In this document: positions 11,214-21,316 of the stretch, piece after piece
Position numbering within the stretch: position 1 is the stretch's first letter
Layout of the letters: each line of letters starts with the position of its first letter
Source: Endomychus coccineus
Taxonomy: Eukaryota > Arthropoda > Insecta > Coleoptera > Endomychidae
DNA: 64,000 nucleotides
Direction of reading: 5' to 3'
Assembly: GCA_958510875.1 (NCBI GenBank)
Contig: OY294067.1
Coordinates: forward strand, 200,386,524-200,450,523
Made by a program: the position numbers and the translations under genes
The notes under the pieces: generated by a model
Databases searched by the model: none
Seen by the model: only the letters and a program-made list of their open reading frames with translations
What the model was told of the DNA's origin: nothing

Positions 11214-12640
11214 CGATGATATAACGTCATGTACACAACCATAGAAAAAGAAAATCCTTTTACTATGTACCCAACAGTGCTTGCTTTTGACTTTGCATAG
11301 AATATGTCACAATTTAATTTACTTTCAACCTGAGAAGTTCAAGTTGTGAATGTGAACAACTGGAATATTCAAGGGAAGAAGAAATTAGGAAATTACTATA
11401 TCCAGCTTTGTGAAAATGAGATGAAGATAATAATCAATGAAAATAATGAAGACAGTTTCATGTAATTTTGCAATAATTACAAGAGGTACGTGAAACAGAT
11501 GTTGTCATGTTGTCAACTATTTAACTAGGTATGAATAATAAGTATGAACATATTCCCGTAGATCTAAAATACGTTGTATTTGTTTTAGGTATTATTTTCA
11601 GGGTGAGGGAAGAATTTAAATACGGGCCCACTGGTACATTGATGAATCAACACAAACATGACATGACATGACAACCTACTGAGGACTGGACAACTGAAGA
11701 GAAATGTGAAGGTTACTATTGAGAAGCACTACTAGACACAGTTGACGACCTACTAGACATGAAATTGTGGAAGAGGATTGTGAATATTGAACGGCCAAAT
11801 GCGAACAGCAATGAGAACCGTAGTATCAAAAGCTCAAATGAAGACAAGTGTTTAATAACAACGTGGAGGTAAAAAATGACCCTCAAGTATATGGACAATT
11901 TAAAGTAGTCATTAAAAGACCTTAACACCACATTACTATAAATTTAAAGTATAAGAAATAATTGACACTACTCTATACTGCAGAGTATGCAAATTTTTTA
12001 TTAATCACTACCAGTGTGTTAGTGTCCTGAATATGCAGTAAAGAATACCTTGCATAAGCATGTGCACTTGATAGGAATGTATGAAGAGCGAATAGCAAGT
12101 AACTGTTTTAAATGAAATTTTTAACTATTAAACTATAACTTGAAGAAAGCAACGAATATATCAGAGGAGATAAGAGATGGAGGCTCAGACACAAAAGTAA
12201 ACAAAGTTTAATTTAAGCAGTGTATTGACATCATTGCCTAGGGTAATTTTGAGCTGTACGATTACTAAATTGCACAGAAGGTTATCTTTGAAACAATCTA
12301 TTTTCCATTATAATAAAATTCAAAATATGTACTTTTTGTAAAATGTAGTTATTTATTTGTATACACACATTATAATTAATAAATTTATTGATAAATAAAA
12401 CAGTTTAGTAAAACAGAAATACATTAAAAAATTTTTCTAAACGTTCGAATCCATTTCAATATGTAGATATTATATATCTTGATGTATCTATAAATTTCAT
12501 TCGTTTACACAATCCAAGGTTATTTTTTTCTGACCTTAGTCTTATTTAATTCGAAATTATCTAAGGTTCCCCCTTTTTCAATCTATATATCTTTATATAT
12601 TAAGAGATAGACTTAAAATTATTGAATTATGAAGATAACT
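11214..12640. other. No recognised gene
   Basis: About 1.4 kb of AT-rich sequence. I see no conserved domain, terminal repeat or RNA gene; the longest frame (71 codons, minus, 11931-11716) is not convincing. Confidence 0.5.
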
Positions 12641-12903
12641 TGGATAATTTAACATGGGATTCTAAAAATGAGTAAACATAAAACATTGAACCGTAGGCGG
12701 GATTCGAACCCACATCACTGGATGTCAAGTCCAGTATGTTTACCAATTACACCACTTTGGTCCCGTCAGATTCTTATATTCTGTAAATATAAAACTAAAA
12801 GGATAGTAGAACATTGATGAGCACACAATACATTTCGATGCACCCCCATAGATCAACTATATTCACCCACATTCATCTAAAGTTCAATTGTTTTGAAGTG
12901 AGT
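12640..12903 (-). repeat. tRNA-bearing repeat unit, copy 1
   Basis: Unit of the family also found at about 15090-15250, 49230-49620 and 51605-52760. In coding orientation the order is: a block ending in 'tttatatttacaaaaat', a tRNA-like sequence, then 'cataattcagaaaatt...'-type tail. It may be a tRNA-derived SINE or a satellite-like unit that captured a tRNA gene. Confidence 0.65.
12689..12761 (-). tRNA. tRNA-like sequence (tRNA-Gln-derived pseudogene or SINE head)
   Basis: 73 nt that fold as a cloverleaf: acceptor strand accaaag, D arm gtgt...acat, anticodon stem ctgga/tccag, 4-nt variable region, T arm gtggg/cccgc with perfect B box GGTTCGAATCC. The A box (TGGTGTAATTGG) resembles tRNA-Gln. 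The anticodon position reads TGA (Ser) in this copy, but a long variable arm is lacking, and two acceptor pairs are broken. It is therefore best read as a pseudo-tRNA with an internal pol III promoter. Confidence 0.55.
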
Positions 12904-13071
12904 ATTGTAGGTTAGAGTATTACTATGGTTGGCAATTGCTCTTGACAGTACTCGTTCGATGACAGCATCCCGGTTCTTAAATATCTCAGTCAGTTCAAGA
13001 ACTGTGATACTGTCATTGAACGAGTAATGTCAAAAGTAATTGCCAACCATAGTAAAACTCTAACCTACAAT
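12904..13071. repeat. Hairpin repeat with about 73-bp arms
   Basis: Arms 12904-12978 and 12999-13071 are imperfect reverse complements, starting attgtaggttagag and ending ctctaacctacaat. The sequence is shared with the flank of the tRNA-bearing units (near 49230-49320 and 51960-52030), so it is two units meeting head to head. Confidence 0.75.
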
Positions 13072-13139
13072 CCTCACGATCGGTCGGGTAATTAAGAACA
13101 TCAGCGAGCAGTGGGGGGCAAAGAAAGAAAGGGGGAGAG

Positions 13140-14890
13140 GGTTGCCGTGAGAACCTGGTGATAGATGATCTATCACTCAGGACTCCATACTCTACAAGCG
13201 CAACCTTTCCATGACCTGGATTGACAAGGCATTTGATTCAACATCACATAACCTATTATTATACTTGCTTCGAGGGGTACCCCAGTAGTGACAGTTGAAT
13301 AGAACATCTGTTGCCACTCTGGAAGACTCGTTTCTTCATTACATCAGGCACACGACGAGTCTTGACAGAATTGGTAACATTCATGAGGCGTGTTTTCCAA
13401 GGAGATTCCTGAGTCTCCTCTTGTTCAACATCCCTCTGCTGCCGCTCTCGATTGCGTTAACGAACTCGTGGATATTACTCTGGACCATCGAACGACCAGA
13501 GGTATCAGATAACCCATTTATTTTACATGGATAATCTGAAACTGTATGCCCCGAGAGAAAAACCTCAATCAAGCACTTAAAACGTGGTTGAAGAATACAC
13601 ACGAGCCGTAGGCATGGAGTGTGGATTGGACAAGTGTACAGTGTTTCATTTGAGAAGAGGGCGATCTCCGGAAGTACCCGAGAATATGCAGCTTGCTGAC
13701 GGAAGCATCTTCAATCATCTTGATTGCTGGAGAGACTTATCGATACCTGAGAAATGAACAGCGTCCTAATTATGACGCTTCTCAGGTAAAGGTGACTCTC
13801 CACGGCTAGTACTGAAGCGTTGTTCGAAAGATTTGGTCTTCCGAATATTAAAGTGAGAACAAGACGTCTAAAACAAATATGCTTGACGTTCCAGTACTGC
13901 CTCACTCTTTCGGAGTGATGGAATGGATTGTTGATGAGCAGCATAGACTCGACAAAGACTCCCGGAAAATGATACATATCCATCACAGTTTTTGTCCTAG
14001 GTCGTCCGTTTCCCGCATTTATCTCCCACGTCCCCGACGGGGTCCTTGTTCTGGAGGGTCTGCATCGAAGTGTATTTCGGAGTACATCTTGTAAAGTTCT
14101 TCGGAGTTCGGACCCCTCCTGTGCCTTGTCAAAAGTCTTGGTCGGAGTGGGAGTATTTATCGTTAAAGCAGCACAAAAAACTGCGGAATAACTTGGTTTC
14201 GAATTTCACATCAGTTGAGAAGGTCAACTAGAGGGCAACCTCGAGTGGTGTTTTCTACCGAAACGTCGAAACTCTCGGCTTGTCAACTAGACTGACTTTC
14301 GACTACCTAAGGTTAGCCGGGCTAATATCCGAGACCGAGGGATATATCTCAGCTTGCCAAGATGGCATAATCAAAACCTGGGTCTATCGCCGCAACATAA
14401 TGGGTGTGCAGGTTCCTGATGTCAGCTGCAAGGTCTGTCTAAAGGCGCCTGAGACACTTTTTCTCCTGCTATCGACATTTCCGGCAAACGCCTATTTGGC
14501 GTACGCTCATCTCCATAATACGACCCTACTGGTGCTTTATCTGAGGCACTCGTACGGAATAGACCAACAGCCGTTGCTACCTTACACGCCAGGAGATATT
14601 GACCGTCAGGTCCATACAAACAAAAAGGTTACGACATTGACTCCCTCAATAAAAAACCATCTATCTTGGCAAATGCAACTTCCAGTAGGAGAAGACCTTT
14701 AGTTTCTCGGGAATTGACATCCTCGACAATCGCAGAGAAATATGATTCCCTCCTGGACAAAACATTGGCCATTGCAGACATGGAATTGAAAAAAAGGTCA
14801 AAATGATGGGAAATGGCAGCTTGAACCTCATGAGGGAAGCCCTGCTCTTAGATTTAGAGATAAAGAAACAAACACTACTTGTTAATTTGA
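13140..14890 (+). pseudogene. Non-LTR retrotransposon (R2/R4-type LINE) ORF, heavily frameshifted
   Basis: Fragments of one LINE reverse transcriptase in order. NLSMTWIDKAFDS (near 13200-13245) is the palm motif A region of the 'W-I-D-x-x-KAFDS' type. SLLLFNIPLLPLSIAL (13410-13460) is the 'GDSLSPLLF' region, degraded. MDNLKLYAPREK (near 13530) is where the catalytic 'MDDLKLYA' motif should be, with one Asp changed to Asn. At the C-terminal end, ETEGYISACQDGIIKTWVYR (from about 14320) is followed by a Cys-Cys-His-type zinc knuckle. Frames change several times and stops are frequent. This is a dead copy; the clade (R2/R4-like) is a guess from style. Confidence 0.7.
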
Positions 14891-15089
14891 AAGCAAAACC
14901 GTAATTTTATAATTTTTAATTAGAAGTAGTAAGAATCTATGTAATTTGGCAATGTTTTTCCTCTATTACTATATTTTTTTTTTCAGATTGTAAAGGATCT
15001 TTACTTGTTGGAATGGAAATCCATTATGTTACAAATGAACACTACATTGTAGTATATATAATATATATATATAACTTAAGAGATATAGA

Positions 15090-15250
15090 ATTAAATTTTC
15101 TGAATTATGAAGATAACTTAGATAATTTAACATAGGATTATAAAGATGAATAAACGTAAAAGATTGAACCATAGGCGGGATTCGAACCCACATTTCTGGA
15201 TTTCTAGTCCAGGGTGTTTACCAATTACACGATAGTGGCCAATTAGGCAA
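15090..15250 (-). repeat. tRNA-bearing repeat unit, truncated copy 2
   Basis: Contains the tail and a tRNA-like sequence (15167-15239) of the family. The tRNA-like sequence keeps its B box, but its 5' acceptor strand is lost (gatagtgg in place of ctttggt). The unit runs into (TA)n sequence. Confidence 0.65.
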
Positions 15251-15261
15251 AGAAACTTTAA

Positions 15262-15262
15262 A

Positions 15263-15301
<39 letters not shown>

Positions 15302-15349
15302 CTTAAGAGATATAGATAGTGGCCAATTAGGCAAAGAAACTTTAAACTT

Positions 15350-15430
<81 letters not shown>
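15262..15430. repeat. (TA)n microsatellites, two blocks
   Basis: Blocks at about 15266-15300 and 15353-15429, separated by a partial duplicate of the repeat-unit tail (ggccaattaggcaaagaaac occurs in both). The open frames that read as alternating Ile/Tyr are shadows. Confidence 0.95.
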
Positions 15431-15434
<4 letters not shown>

Positions 15435-15714
15435 ATTCCATAGGTATTTTGGATCACTGCATTTTTTAAATTTACGACTTGTTCTCATTGCCACTAGTGA
15501 ATTTTTAATAAAATTCAACCAAACTGATGTGTAGATCCTTATATTTTTATAAATTATTAATATAATTATCAATTAAATGTGTTCTTGTATTTATTATTCT
15601 GATTTGAGAGAGGAATAGAACTGTTACTATTGTCAAAATGTATTACTCACCTTAAAAATAACTTCCCCTTTTTCGTACACATAAAAGACCTCATTCAAAC
15701 GATTTCTTTCCGGA

Positions 15715-16262
15715 GTGTATACTTATTATCTAAGGCTTTTTTTGGTAGTAATTTAAAAAGGAAATGTATGAAAATAATTGATCGCATATAAACATTTTTT
15801 TAATTAAATTAGGATAACAATCAAAATACATGTATACTAATAAACTATAAAAGAGTTCACACTGTGGATATATTACAACACTATAAATAAGAAATAATCA
15901 CCCTTATCCACTAAAAATACTGGTAAAGTACTGAGGACCTTTCGACTACCAAGTCGCCATCATCAGAGTAAACTAAATTATAAATCAAAATGTGCCTATT
16001 TAAATACTATTTGGGGATAATAATGTAAACAAAGGGTTACCGTCAGCTGGAGATAAATCGAAATTTAGTGAATTGCTTTTTTGTTTATACATTTCCATCT
16101 CTTCTAAATTACCTAGAAATTTGTCTGTAGTGTTTTAAAAGTGATAAACTTTCTTGAGAAATGGTGTGACCTGTATTTAAAATATGTTCGGCTGTCGCTT
16201 ATTTTTCACTATTCCTTTTCGGCAATATATTATATGGGCAAAATGTTCCTTATAACGAGTTG
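15715..16262 (-). mobile_element. Penelope-like element, 5'-truncated, inserted in P-like element C
   Basis: Insertion flanked by an 18-bp near-identical duplication of the host P-like element (15697-15714 and 16263-16280, one mismatch). Minus-strand reading from about 16255 gives the end of a GIY-YIG endonuclease domain in shifted frames (RYKEHFAHI..., then AEHILNTGHTI). It then passes through 3' non-coding sequence with a hammerhead motif. Only the last part of the element is present. Confidence 0.7.
15929..15970 (-). ncRNA. Hammerhead ribozyme motif in PLE 3' region
   Basis: Minus strand: stem I tact/agta, core CTGATGA, linker tggc, stem II gact-tggt-agtc, GAAA, then AGG-T-CCT as a 3-bp stem III with a one-base loop, then the CTC (NUH) cleavage triplet. 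Length 42 nt. Every conserved core position that I can check is present. The tiny stem III suggests that it would act as a dimer, as reported for PLE hammerheads. Confidence 0.65.
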
Positions 16263-16400
16263 AAACGATTTCTTCCCGGAATCGCAGGCATCCACTTTTT
16301 TCGCATTTCTGCATCTTTCGGCACTTTAAAAACAGAAGTTTTTTGTTTTGCACTTTTGTACCTCGTTTTGCATTTCGGTACAATGCACGGTTTCATTTTT
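16263..16400 (-). pseudogene. THAP-domain remnant, second copy
   Basis: Minus-strand frame reads PKCKTRYKSAKQKTSVFKVP and on to KWMPAIPGRNRF, parallel to the copy at 10862-11026. It is cut at 16263 by the PLE insertion; the missing downstream part lies at 15665-15714. This copy differs from element B by a handful of substitutions, so the two descend from one family. Confidence 0.7.
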
Positions 16401-16578
16401 GCTGAAAACGCAGGTATTCCTTCTGTTTACAAGTTAACTGTCAAATGTCACAGAATACTCTTCATAGATATCAAGATGATACTCTTACGTGACGCCCACG
16501 GTCGTACATCCCTACGTGACGACTTTTGGTACTACGCGCACTTGGACGCGTAAGCGACTCACTGCTCAGATAGGAAAC

Positions 16579-16995
16579 CAAAGAGTTCTATATATAGAGA
16601 TGACAAGTTGTATCGTTTGTATATGAAGAGAACGTATTTTGGGAGTCCAGCGCGGTTACCCTCTCTCCGCGTCTCAAGCGATCGAGTCGACTAGTTTTTG
16701 CAAGTGAACTTGGGTGAAGCAACATTGTTTCACACCACAATTTCCGTCGTTCAAGATTTTCAGGAAAGCTGTAAAATAAATAGATAATAATACATAAATA
16801 ACAAACAAATTGAGGTTAAATCACTCAAAAACAATAATATAAACAAAACGAAATAACGAAAATAACTTTATTCTGCTGCAATAGCGTCATAAATGAATAG
16901 TCGTCTGCCTCGATCATGCGTAAAGAACGAAAAAAGGGAGACTCCCAAAATACGGTATAAATCCGACTTGTCATCTCTATATATAGAACTCTTTG
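16579..16995. mobile_element. MITE (417 bp) with 31-bp terminal inverted repeats
   Basis: The ends start CAAAGAGTTCTATATATAGA in both orientations, and a perfect 8-bp duplication, taggaaac, lies at 16571-16578 and 16996-17003. A second inverted block (tattttgggagtc) lies about 50 bp inside each end. No coding sequence. The 8-bp duplication fits a hAT or P superfamily parent; the ends do not decide between them. It interrupts the right terminal region of P-like element C. Confidence 0.9.
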
Positions 16996-17049
16996 TAGGA
17001 AACAGCCTCGACTTTCTTGACCTGTCTATACGACAGTGGTTACGACGTT

Positions 17050-17520
17050 AAATATGTTGAAACTATGACACATCTTTGAACTAGCTGCTGGTCAACTTGA
17101 CTATGTGGTCAACATCATCTTTAAATGAACTCACGAACTAAAACAATTGTCTATGAATTTCAAATATTTCAGCTTACCAACGCATGCTCATTCTCATTTT
17201 CGAAGTGCATACAGAAAATATAAATGACATCCCTAGCTGTGTAAGATGTTCGAGATTTGAACTTCAATCAGAAGGCTATTGTATCGCCATTAACAAGCTC
17301 TTAACAAACACAGCTAGGAACAATATTTATTTTTGATTGTATCTTTTATAATTGAAATAGCACTGATTCGGAATCACTATAGATATCTATGAAGTCTCAA
17401 TATCATTAAATTTATCTGAAAGAGAAGTGTGTGAATAACAAGACAATAAAAGTTAAAAAGTTTATTTGGACAATAATAATAATGAAAATAACAATAATAA
17501 TGATACTAATCCTTAAATTC
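17050..17520. other. No recognised gene
   Basis: AT-rich sequence with no convincing motif. Confidence 0.4.
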
Positions 17521-18690
17521 TGAAACATATCTACACCCTCGCCGCTGTTGGATTCTCCGTATCTGAAAGCATTCAAAATTGTCACCGAATATTAAATAGC
17601 TTAGTCTCTTCATACCTCGCTAATATATTCCTGAAAGTGCCTCTCAGTTTCCTGAAGGAACACACCAATTTTATTCAATCTAACGATGGGGTATGACGCC
17701 GGGGGGGTCAGATATAGCTCGATTTCCACCATACGTTGATGGATTTCTGTAACTGTTGAAATACAATTCCAATTATTGTGAGTGATATAAATCTGCAATC
17801 TTCCCGTGAATCCTTATATAATACTTCGTGAGGGGTACAAGAGGAGGAGGTCGTGGAGTCGATCATCTAGATTCGCTATATTTAATGTAAATAAAGACAG
17901 AATTAGCGGTTTTATTTATGTGATAGAATTAAATAACTTACGTCAAATCTACATGCTCATCAGCAGGAGATAGCAATCCGTCTTTTGCAAAATCTAATGT
18001 AAATAGAGGGAGAATTAGTGTTCGGATGATATAACAGGATGAGATAGGTGACGGTGATCAAAGACATCAGATATAAATAAAAAAAAATAGCGACAAAATA
18101 GTTAATTCAATGAATGAAATATTATACGTTGAAAGAAGCAAAGGAATCAACAGCTGTTGATGGTTATGCTGCTGTGGTTGTGGTCAATTCCTCTCTTGAC
18201 CTCTATCATAAATAAAGAAAATTGGTATTTAGATAATCCAACAGAATAAAATAACATATGTTCGGAAAAACGTTGTAACCTGTCGCGATATCTCGTTATC
18301 AAGAGCCACGTTATATCTATTATAAGTATAGAGAGAATTAGTGCTTATTCATCACATCATAATGAAATAATATGATTAATTTCGACGGGATCCCCATCGA
18401 TAGACTCGATGATCCACAGATACTCCAACTTCATTTCTATTTCAAACTCGGAGTATCCACTAAAATAACTATTGAATATATCTACTTTCTGTTCCACAAG
18501 TCATCCTTCAGAATTATCCTCATCAATGTCATTTCGCTTTGTGAGATTTCTAATTCTTTCAACCACCAAACTCATTATAATGCACAAAAAAACAATGAAA
18601 ACCCATATATTTGATTGATTTATAGAGTACCTACAGCAAAACTTAGGAAAAGCTAACGCAACATCAAAATTGGAATTTGGAGATATCATA
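17520..18690 (-). pseudogene. Candidate microexon gene (speculative)
   Basis: Minus-strand series of short segments bounded by AG (5') and GT (3'): 18459-?; 18316-18280 (37 nt); 18202-18128 (75); 17993-17942 (52, followed by GTAAGT); 17875-17825 (51); 17799-17616 (184); and a last exon from 17562. Several acceptors follow a ctaattct branch-point-like block and a T-rich tract (at about 18340, 18017 and 17905), as if the intron ends were copies of one another. Upstream, 18609-18510 encodes a hydrophobic stretch, WVFIVFLCIIMSLVV, that resembles a signal peptide, though it has no clean in-frame start next to it. Reading phases do not join up between all segments, so the gene is broken, or my exon borders are wrong, or it is chance. 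Serial microexons behind a signal peptide recall aphid bicycle effector genes; no family motif confirms that. Confidence 0.25.
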
Positions 18691-18744
18691 GTTAGTCGAG
18701 GAAATAAAGCATCTCACCTACCAAAACGGGCGCAGTCTGATGGA

Positions 18745-19060
18745 TTGAGATGCGGTTTGCTGCATTCGATTCAGAAAGTAATTTAGAAATTTTGTGCCAG
18801 GTTTGTTTTTTGCGGAAACAATTTATTGCATTTCTGCAGTCAAAAAATGCATTTTTGTGAGTGAATAAATAAAATGGACTTGAATTGGTTCATCGGGGGT
18901 TTTTTGGGTTGCTGAATACAGATATGCTATCAAAAAAAAAATTCTGAGGTCACTTTGGACCTTCCCTAGGTTATCCGGGGTCCTGAAGCCCTGGATATCG
19001 ATCCGGCATAAAATTTCTAAATTACTTTCTGAATCAAATGCAGAAAACCATCTGTCCAAC
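18745..19060. repeat. Inverted-repeat insertion (about 58-bp arms)
   Basis: Arms around 18745-18800 and 19003-19060 share gattcagaaagtaatttag in opposite orientation. It abuts the YVDD-encoding end of the dead BEL/Pao copy, so it may be a MITE or related element that cut that copy off. No clear target duplication was found. Confidence 0.6.
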
Positions 19061-19078
19061 TTTTGAAATGTTCCTTCC

Positions 19079-20340
19079 ACCAGTGATCAGATCATCAACG
19101 TAAAAGTCATTGAGTATGGTCTTAGCTGCGTTTGAGTAAGAATCAAAATAAACTTCTGCTGAATATCGTAATGCTTTTATGAATTGGTAAGATTATGCAG
19201 TACCATAAGTTGCGGTATTTATCTCATACGTATCAATTGGCAAATGTTCATTTTCGCGATTCTGTCCTTTTTGTTTACAAGAATTTGTAGATACATCTTG
19301 CCTATGTTAGCCGTAACTGCTACCTGATGTACTCTGAATCTCAACACGATTGTGAGGAGATCATCTTACAATGTCGGTCGAATCATGAGAGTGTCGTTTA
19401 AAGATAAAGCGATGTCGGTTTCTTTGAACACTGCGTGGTGAGGAAGAAAATATTGTTCAGAATCTTTGTTGGTGGAATTTAGAACTTTAAACCAGAAGTG
19501 GTAGGTATGCTGCAGCGTAAAACACTGTAAGAATCTGGAATTTGAATATGACCTGCAACCCGATACATTAAATTCTGGATCGGCTAATGCTTTATTTGGT
19601 GGTATTCCAATAGAATCTCGGTCAATGGAACATGTTGGCAACTTTTCGGTTATGCAAGGTAATATTAGACATGATAAGAAATACTGAATCCACTATTCCT
19701 GGCGTGAATTTTAATATCAACAACTGTCGTTGTGCAATTATTTACACCACTGATTATGAAATTCGTTTCCTTTGTTTTCAATCCTAATTTCTCAGAAAGT
19801 GAGTTTGATATAATTCAATTGTGATGCGGAGTTTGAAAAAGCTCCAATGTTGTAAATTTGCCTTGCTTATCATTAACCTGAATTATAGCGGTTGACAGTA
19901 AGATATATAGTATCAGATATAGAATGACAACTTATAACCTGATTTGACTTTGATGATTCTGCAGCTGTTTTCTCTGAAGAGATTTTTCAAAGTATTTCTT
20001 GGGCGCGAAGAGTGGTGAAAATGCTTGTTCATTATGAAGTACATGGACTACTTCTGCAGTCCTTACCTTAGTGATATTTCTCAAATAATTATAGCATATA
20101 ATTTTGGAATTAATTTCAGTCCAATGGCGTTTCAATCCAAGAATTTTATACAAGTGTGAATTGAATGATTAGGCTTATTACAAAAAGCGTAGGTGTGAAC
20201 ACTACGAGTATTCTCGACTCTTAAATGCCTTATGAACTTTAACTGACTGCTTGTTCTTTGTTTCGTTGCTTGTGAATGTTCAAGAATCTGCACATTTGTT
20301 TGAGAAACTGTTAATTCATCAATAGCATAATTTTTGATAC
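19079..20340 (-). pseudogene. BEL/Pao retrotransposon gag-pol, highly deleted copy
   Basis: Minus-strand fragments in BEL/Pao order. Gag zinc knuckle CNKPNHSIHTC (near 20200), with the rest of the gag tail to 19932. A protease region (near 19850), where the expected catalytic Asp is Asn (FSNSASQ). LADPEFNVSG (near 19560). FLPHHAVFKETD with SLNDTLMIRPTL (near 19470-19370), the start of the RT domain. A jump of sequence, then LNDFYVDDLITGG (near 19115-19080), the catalytic Y-x-D-D. Most of RT, RNase H and integrase are missing and frames are broken. It is a different family from the BEL/Pao element at 21077. Confidence 0.7.
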
Positions 20341-20509
20341 TTGTATTTCCGTGTTCTTATTTCCTGAAGTTGTTGGATCAAATTTAACAATAAGTGAATT
20401 CTATTGTTCTGTAGGATACTCTGAAACTTTAGACAAAATGTGATAATTAGACCTGAGCTTTTAAGCTATTGCATATAGCTTTTATCGTGGACTTTGAGCG
20501 CGGCGACCG

Positions 20510-20612
20510 AATCAAGAAATACCGTAACGAAAACCTAAAAAAAACAAAAAACAAATACCGTAACGAAATAGCTTAAAACAAAAAACAAATACTGTAACGA
20601 AAAATATTCTAA
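20510..20612. repeat. Short tandem repeat, three copies
   Basis: The block 'ataccgtaacgaaa' occurs three times with A-rich spacers of 20-30 bases. No further interpretation. Confidence 0.6.
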
Positions 20613-20670
20613 CACCCACCACTCCGCCTACCATGTAGCTCGGTCGAGCTTAAAATTGTCGAAATGTTAT

Positions 20671-20922
20671 CGAAACGTTAACTTTGAACCTTTTAAAAGG
20701 TCGTGATGGCCCCAAACTGGGTCGAAAACTGTTTTGAATTGGTTAATTTTCGATAAATCGCGAGTTAGAAAAGTGCAAATTTACGGTACATAGAACGCTA
20801 CGCGCTCCTCACGCGCTCCTCACGTGAACGTCATTCGATTTATCGAAAATTTACCAATTTGAAGTTTTCGACCCCGTTTGTGGCTATTGCGACCTTGTAA
20901 AAGGTTCAAAGTTAACATTTCG
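20671..20922. mobile_element. Hairpin MITE (252 bp)
   Basis: Left arm from 20671 (cgaaacgttaactttgaacc) and right arm ending at 20922 (gttaacatttcg) are imperfect reverse complements over about 85 bp, with a loop holding a direct repeat (cgctcctcacgcgctcctcacg). No coding sequence and no certain target duplication. The block 'gttagaaaagtgcaaa' in its loop also occurs near 29475. Confidence 0.7.
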
Positions 20923-21076
20923 TTTATATTCCACAACCATCTTGACCAAGATAATTTTTATTTTGTAGTTCATCATTGTTTTACAACTGAAATAAATAGG
21001 TATGAAATTTGTAGGTTATTGATGATGTCAGTGTGACAGTGACATAATTATTTCAAACGTAAAGTGAGACACACGT

Positions 21077-21233
21077 TGTTATTGACTTATATTTACATTT
21101 AGTCTAGTTAAAATAGTTTACGAAAATGTTAACCAGAGATGGTCATGAATTGTCATATTGACGACAAATAAAAACTAAAAAAGTCAAATGCCCATAATAT
21201 AATTTTGCCTAAAATTAGTGTTTTGCCCAAACA
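21077..21233 (+). repeat. 5' LTR of BEL/Pao element
   Basis: 157 bp, TG...CA ends. It differs from the 3' LTR at one base in the stretch 'gaaaatgtt' (gaaaatttt in the 3' copy). Confidence 0.95.
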
Positions 21234-21316
21234 TTTGGTCCTTTCGAGCCTTGTGGAAACGTTTTGAGTCCAAGAATATTCAATTGAGCCATAATTGACG
21301 CCAAACTAGATTCAAG

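Larger units (their letters stand above)
15665..17038 (-). mobile_element. P-like element C, interrupted by two later insertions
   Basis: Third relative of elements A and B. The left part (15665-15714) matches the THAP-coding region. The sequence resumes after a PLE insertion at 16263 with the rest of the THAP exon and the subterminal block (gacttttggtactacgcg). It then resumes after a MITE insertion at 16996, ending near 17038 (cctgtctatacgacagtg, compared with cctgtatttacgaccgtg in B). The left terminal repeat was not found, so this copy is truncated. Confidence 0.7.

Noticed and set aside
12689..12761. Functional tRNA-Ser(UGA)
   Set aside because: No long variable arm, two broken acceptor pairs, and it is embedded in a dispersed repeat.
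15218..15572. Ile-Tyr repeat open frames
   Set aside because: Shadows of (TA)n tracts; the same applies near 36800-37070 and 39635-39961.
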